A DNA stretch of 64,000 bases, taken from positions 620,001 through 684,000 of the forward strand of contig VTFK01000228.1 in NCBI GenBank assembly GCA_009617715.1, given 5' to 3'. A model generated the notes under the pieces. That model was not told the DNA's origin, searched no databases, and saw only the letters and a program-made list of their open reading frames with translations. Position 1 is the stretch's first letter. The number at the start of each line of letters is the position of its first letter. This DNA comes from Plectrocnemia conspersa. Lineage: Eukaryota > Arthropoda > Insecta > Trichoptera > Polycentropodidae. The position numbers and the translations under genes are program-made. Shown in pieces: positions 60,801 through 64,000 of this stretch.

Positions 60801-63249
60801 GTGTTTCAGCTTCCAAAACACCCGGATCAGGCTGTGAAAAAACAATGTATTAAAATTTCAGTTATAAATAATGTAAATAATTTTTAAAATACCTCAATAC
60901 TGCATCCCATTAGGGAGCTACGTTGATATCCTTGCGATAATATAGCAAAAAGATTTGGAGGTGCTTCGCTCATCTCGTACATCTCGGTGACTCCACCAGT
61001 AAAATCCTCCATAGCTTCACAGGTAGATCCGCCTTTGAGCGCCTCATAAGATCCGTGAAGTCTAAACAGATTCAACATTAATACATGTTTATAATAATTA
61101 ATGCACTTATATGAAGAAGCTCACTTGGCATAGGCTTTTTCGAATAAGGCACTCCAGAATTCGTTTTGTTCGGTTGAGTGCAAGAAGACGAGCTTTCCAC
61201 GGTACGTCGGAAGACGATCGTCGATAACGACATCAACCCACTTTCCATACTGCCAGAATCTGTGGTAAGAGCATTGTTATTATGGCATGCCTCAAAATTA
61301 AGTATATAAATTAGATTTGATTAATCACCGGAAATGGAAGATGCCGGCGTAATCTTCATCGAAACTTTGATCATCGGGGACGATCTGGAAGAACAATCTA
61401 CAAAAAAAATTTAGTTGTTATTACATATTATATATAGAAGTTAATTATTTATAAGAGTATTAATAATTACTTTCGATGGAGAGTTAGATTGGCAGCGGCT
61501 GCTAAAAGCCAACAATCACCGAGTTCTCCTTGTTGGATGTCAAATCTGCTGAAGCCTTCGACGAACAGTTGAGGATTACTAGCAATTTCCTATGAACATT
61601 ATTTTATTTAAGACATTAGAATAGATAAAATTTCAATGGAAATAATATTGAAGTATCAACATACAATGAAGATTTGTATAGTTGGATCAACACTATATTA
61701 AAATTATCCTTCATTGAAGTTCTCAACTCAGAACTCACAGAAAATGTCTTCCAGATTTAAAGCTTATGAATGATTTTACCCAAATTAGATTCGGGATGGC
61801 TTAAAGTTCAATGATAAAGGTAATCAAGATTTATATAGTTAGATTTTTTATTTTCTACATATATCGGAGTTGAAACATGGATTAACCCTTTGGTTGCCGA
61901 GCCTTTTAGGATTAATATCTAAATACCGATTTAATACATAGTAAAAATATATATTCATGTTCAGAAAAAATGTTCTTCTCACCAGAAGCACATATCCTAC
62001 AGTCTATTAAAAATATATGTAATTCTTTGTGCAATGATAACGTTGGATCTGGATCAATATATCGGATTTTGTCAAACAAAGGGTTAAAAATAGAGATGTA
62101 ATGGAACAATGTATTTGTGATGTGGTGTTGAAAAACAAATTCGGACTTATTTCAAGTTTGAAATATTTAATGCCGTATTATTTTAAAATTAAAGTAAATA
62201 GTCTTGATAACTTTTATTGTTAACATAAAAATATATGTATATGTATGAACCGTACTTTTTAATTCTTGATAACTATGGATATATATGCATTGATTTATGT
62301 AATTCCATGAGTCAGAATAGCTTATGATAAGATTACAATATTTAAATCAATAAAAAATCTAACTATCTTATCATTTCAAGTATATACAAGATAATATTGA
62401 TGCAATACTCAAAAAATATATTTATTTTAAAAAAGCAATTAAACTTACATAGATATATAAATAGGCTTACCGATGGTCTGAGCCATTCAAAGTGCCTGTC
62501 GGGCCTTTGGCTGAAATACAAGCTCCTGTCGTTTGGTGGAAAGTCGTGGTCTTCAAACAGCCTTCCTTCTGCTAAGCACTGTGAACGCAGCTCTTGAAAA
62601 TCTTGAATTTCCTTCGTGCTCTTATAACCAGATCCGCGCTCTCCGAGCTGAAAAAAGCACAAAAGAAATTACATCCCAATCAATTTGATCAAACCGCGGG
62701 GAGCAAAACTATCAAACGAACCCTGTAAACCCTCTCACCATCACTTTTAAACAACGGTTTCAACGGACTACTTGATCCAACGTTGTAATTAACAGTAGCT
62801 TGCTTAAACCTGCACATTGGCGATGTTACCGTTTTAACACTAGGCACTACCTTATGGGGTGCTGTCCTTCCCGGACCCGCACCGTTTCGTATCTTATCCC
62901 TCATGTAAGTGAACCACGTTTGATAGTTGGAAGTTTTGCTCACTTCGTTCACACCTTTACTATCTCCGTCTATATAGCCAAAGCTGTCATTTCTATCCAA
63001 GAGAGCAATTCCGCTCTTTTTTAAATTCGCAGCATTTTTGGCATTGTATGGTTCGTCTATGTACAACGAATTGAACGTAAAGTTCATGATTGATCTAGTC
63101 TCTTTCGGGTGACCCATGAAAGCCACTCTGTTGTACGTCTTCCTGTCCGTTTTTACACAAGGTTCTTCTATCGATTGCATCTTTGCGAAACTGCCAGGAA
63201 ATATGAACTTTTTTATAGTTAAACATATGTTATGTTTGTTATCGGACAT
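51872..63249 (-). CDS. CalpA: Classical calpain, calcium-dependent cysteine protease (CalpA/CalpB type), 18 exons
   Basis: Cytosolic Ca2+-activated protease making limited cuts in cytoskeletal and signalling proteins. Exons: 63249-62722, 62647-62471, 61589-61471, 61397-61329, 61259-61125, 61061-60893, 60831-60650, 60592-60479, 59992-59886, 59819-59519, 59453-59346, 58927-58885, 58808-58673, 55567-55289, 53764-53637, 53558-53437, 52757-52684, 51960-51872. All junctions are GT-AG and in phase, giving 959 residues. A novel N-terminal region covers 1-176. The protease core (about 200-498) has Cys261 in [11 protein letters not shown], His417 in GLIRGHAYS and Asn445 in RLRNPWG, so it should be active. 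A C2-like domain covers about 499-670 and the penta-EF-hand domain about 685-959 (loop [12 protein letters not shown] at 842-853; the next loop, [12 protein letters not shown], lacks the usual Glu at position 12). It ends [12 protein letters not shown], as insect calpains do. ATG context ACAAGATG; a TCAGT initiator-like motif sits about 65 bases upstream. The CalpA-versus-CalpB assignment is uncertain; the insert favours CalpA. Confidence 0.95.
54225..54375. repeat. Dispersed repeat family R1, copy 4 (inverted, in calpain intron 14)
   Basis: CTAGCGCCTATCAGTAAAAT, CACTAGTGGAAATATATATC and ACTAGTGAAAATATAACTTA match the R1 blocks at 24.6-24.8 kb in reverse orientation. Non-coding. Confidence 0.65.
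55289..55567 (-). CDS. Calpain exon 14: in-frame cassette exon in the penta-EF-hand domain
   Basis: 279 bp, exactly 93 codons' worth. It enters and leaves in the same phase, so skipping it keeps the frame (exon 13 would join exon 15 through a GAA codon). It encodes [15 protein letters not shown] (hydrophobic), a Gly/Pro-rich stretch ([11 protein letters not shown]) and [16 protein letters not shown] (hydrophobic, Cys-rich). Drosophila Calpain-A is known to carry a hydrophobic insert in this place, absent from vertebrate calpains. The exon is flanked by introns of about 3.1 and 1.5 kb, the longest in the gene's C-terminal half. Confidence 0.85.
55957..56244. mobile_element. 288-bp TTAA-flanked MITE (piggyBac-like) in calpain intron 13
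   Basis: The ends TTAACACATTAC and GTAATGTGTTAA are perfect 12-bp inverted repeats including the TTAA. Just inside the left end lie the perfect 20-bp palindrome AAAGCCAATTAATTGGCTTT and, 26 bp further on, a near copy of it. No ORF. Confidence 0.8.
57287..57584. mobile_element. 298-bp TTAA-flanked MITE (piggyBac-like) in calpain intron 13
   Basis: The left end TTAACCCTTTAATTGCC is mirrored at the right by GGCAACTAAAGGGTTA with a mismatch at the last TTAA base. The sequence after the left end (GAGCCTTTTAAGATATCTAA) matches the element at 61,882, so they belong to one family. Confidence 0.75.
61882..62087. mobile_element. 206-bp TTAA-flanked MITE (piggyBac-like) in calpain intron 2
   Basis: Starts TTAACCCTTTGGTTGCCGAG and ends CAAACAAAGGGTTAA; TTAA and the CCCTTTG terminal motif are mirrored. 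Same family as 57,287-57,584 but shorter, with an internal deletion. No ORF. Confidence 0.75.
62722..63249 (-). CDS. Calpain exon 1: N-terminal extension
   Basis: Encodes residues 1-176 and ends GERVYR before an AGG|GTTCGT donor; the same donor sequence is used at exon 12. The frame continues ten codons into the intron before a stop. The segment is polar and Lys/Ser/Asn-rich with no domain I recognise. Mammalian classical calpains have only a few dozen residues here. A stronger-looking GTGAGA donor at about 62,735 would be out of phase with exon 2, so it was rejected. Confidence 0.8.
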
Positions 63250-64000
63250 CTTGTGTTATAATATATGCTCCGGTTGTACAAAAAACGTATCAAGCATCGG
63301 CTGTCTGACTAATACTGAACGTTGTAAATTAAATCCCCGTAGGACAGAAAAAATAAAAGAGTCTGGCAGAGATACACAGAGATCTCTAAAAATAAAGTAG
63401 AATTATAAATTGCTTTCCGGTATAATAACACAATTTGCGTAAATTATAAAAATTTATTATTCAATATTATGTATATAGATAAAGTATTAAAAAATAGCAT
63501 TTATACTATTTTTAGAAATAATGTTTATTTAATGATAATGCTAAAAAATTATCAAAGCGATACTTATAAATTTTTCAACAAAACAAACCAAACAAAAATA
63601 TTAATCAACCTGCATTTTTATATTGAACAAATTTATAAGAAAACTAACCGTATTTTTTCAGCAAACATAATAATTAAAATTAAATTAAAATGTTATAATT
63701 ATTGATACTAAGTTAATGTTTTACATTACAAGATTGCTAATTGATACATTTTTGATATTTTATCGAAAAAATAGTCTCAAATGTAGAATGGACGCCAACG
63801 TATTCTCATAAAATTCGTATTCCGTCACCCCTCTGATTCTAAACCTCAATATTAAATAATACATTTTTATTTTAAAATATGTAAGAAATCAGTTTTTTAT
63901 ATTATTTTAATGTATAGCAATTAAACCCCTATACGAATATTTTTTTAAAACTTGCAAAAAAATTGGCGCACTCCGGTGATGTACACTCAGTGTACACATG
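63250..64000. other. Upstream region of calpain
   Basis: The first 170 bases are probably the calpain 5' UTR and core promoter (minus-strand TCAGT initiator-like motif at 63,314-63,318). The remainder is AT-rich with no gene. A 78-codon plus-strand ORF at 63,469-63,705 is Lys/Asn/Ile-rich, as expected by chance in such DNA. Confidence 0.45.

Noticed and set aside
62725..62740. GTGAGA donor near 62,735 for calpain exon 1
   Set aside because: Good consensus, but it leaves phase 1 while exon 2 must be entered in phase 0; the AGG|GTTCGT donor at 62,722 fits.

Overview
Organism: the window reads as an arthropod, most likely insect, nuclear genome. It is AT-rich, has spliced genes with GT-AG introns, and contains a calpain of the Drosophila CalpA/CalpB kind, an ENY2 homologue and many cut-and-paste DNA transposon remnants (Tigger/pogo, mariner, hAT, TTAA-flanked piggyBac-like MITEs). 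Nothing suggests a prokaryote, and I see no CRISPR array, operon or integrated virus. The species cannot be named from sequence alone. LAYOUT: positions 1 to about 47,200 are a gene desert in which I find no convincing host gene. It holds (a) transposon fossils: an internally deleted Tigger-like element (1235-2445), a mariner fragment (about 6.5 kb), a ZBED-type hAT element (about 14.5-17.7 kb) interrupted by a 0.8-kb repeat that recurs at 23.5-24.3 kb, a BED-finger hAT relic (about 19.9-21.0 kb), a palindromic-ended element (21.27-22.34 kb), four copies of a foldback hairpin element, and a MITE with a perfect 8-bp target duplication (30,887-31,108); (b) two diverged tandem arrays (37.06-39.06 and 46.07-46.68 kb) and two tRNA-like SINE heads; (c) roughly twenty islands of 150-800 bp that are richer in GC and more complex than the surrounding AT-rich DNA, lack long ORFs and look like candidate conserved regulatory elements. 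GENES: from 47.2 kb to the right end the sequence is gene-dense. An 11-finger C2H2 zinc-finger gene (minus strand) and ENY2 (plus strand) lie head to head about 0.9 kb apart, with a hAT-like MITE between them. ENY2 then converges tail to tail on an 18-exon calpain gene (minus strand, 51,872-63,249), for which I could join every exon in consistent phase to a 959-residue model. One 279-bp calpain exon is an in-frame cassette that encodes a Gly/Pro-rich and hydrophobic insert in the calcium-binding C-terminal domain. Three calpain introns carry TTAA-flanked MITEs. HOW THE GENES RELATE: ENY2 is a chromatin and mRNA-export adaptor, the zinc-finger protein is probably a DNA-binding regulator, and calpain is a calcium-activated cytosolic protease. 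They are neighbours with no evident shared pathway. I found no clearly new biological system. The best leads are the calpain cassette exon, the unexplained islands in the desert and the structured repeats.
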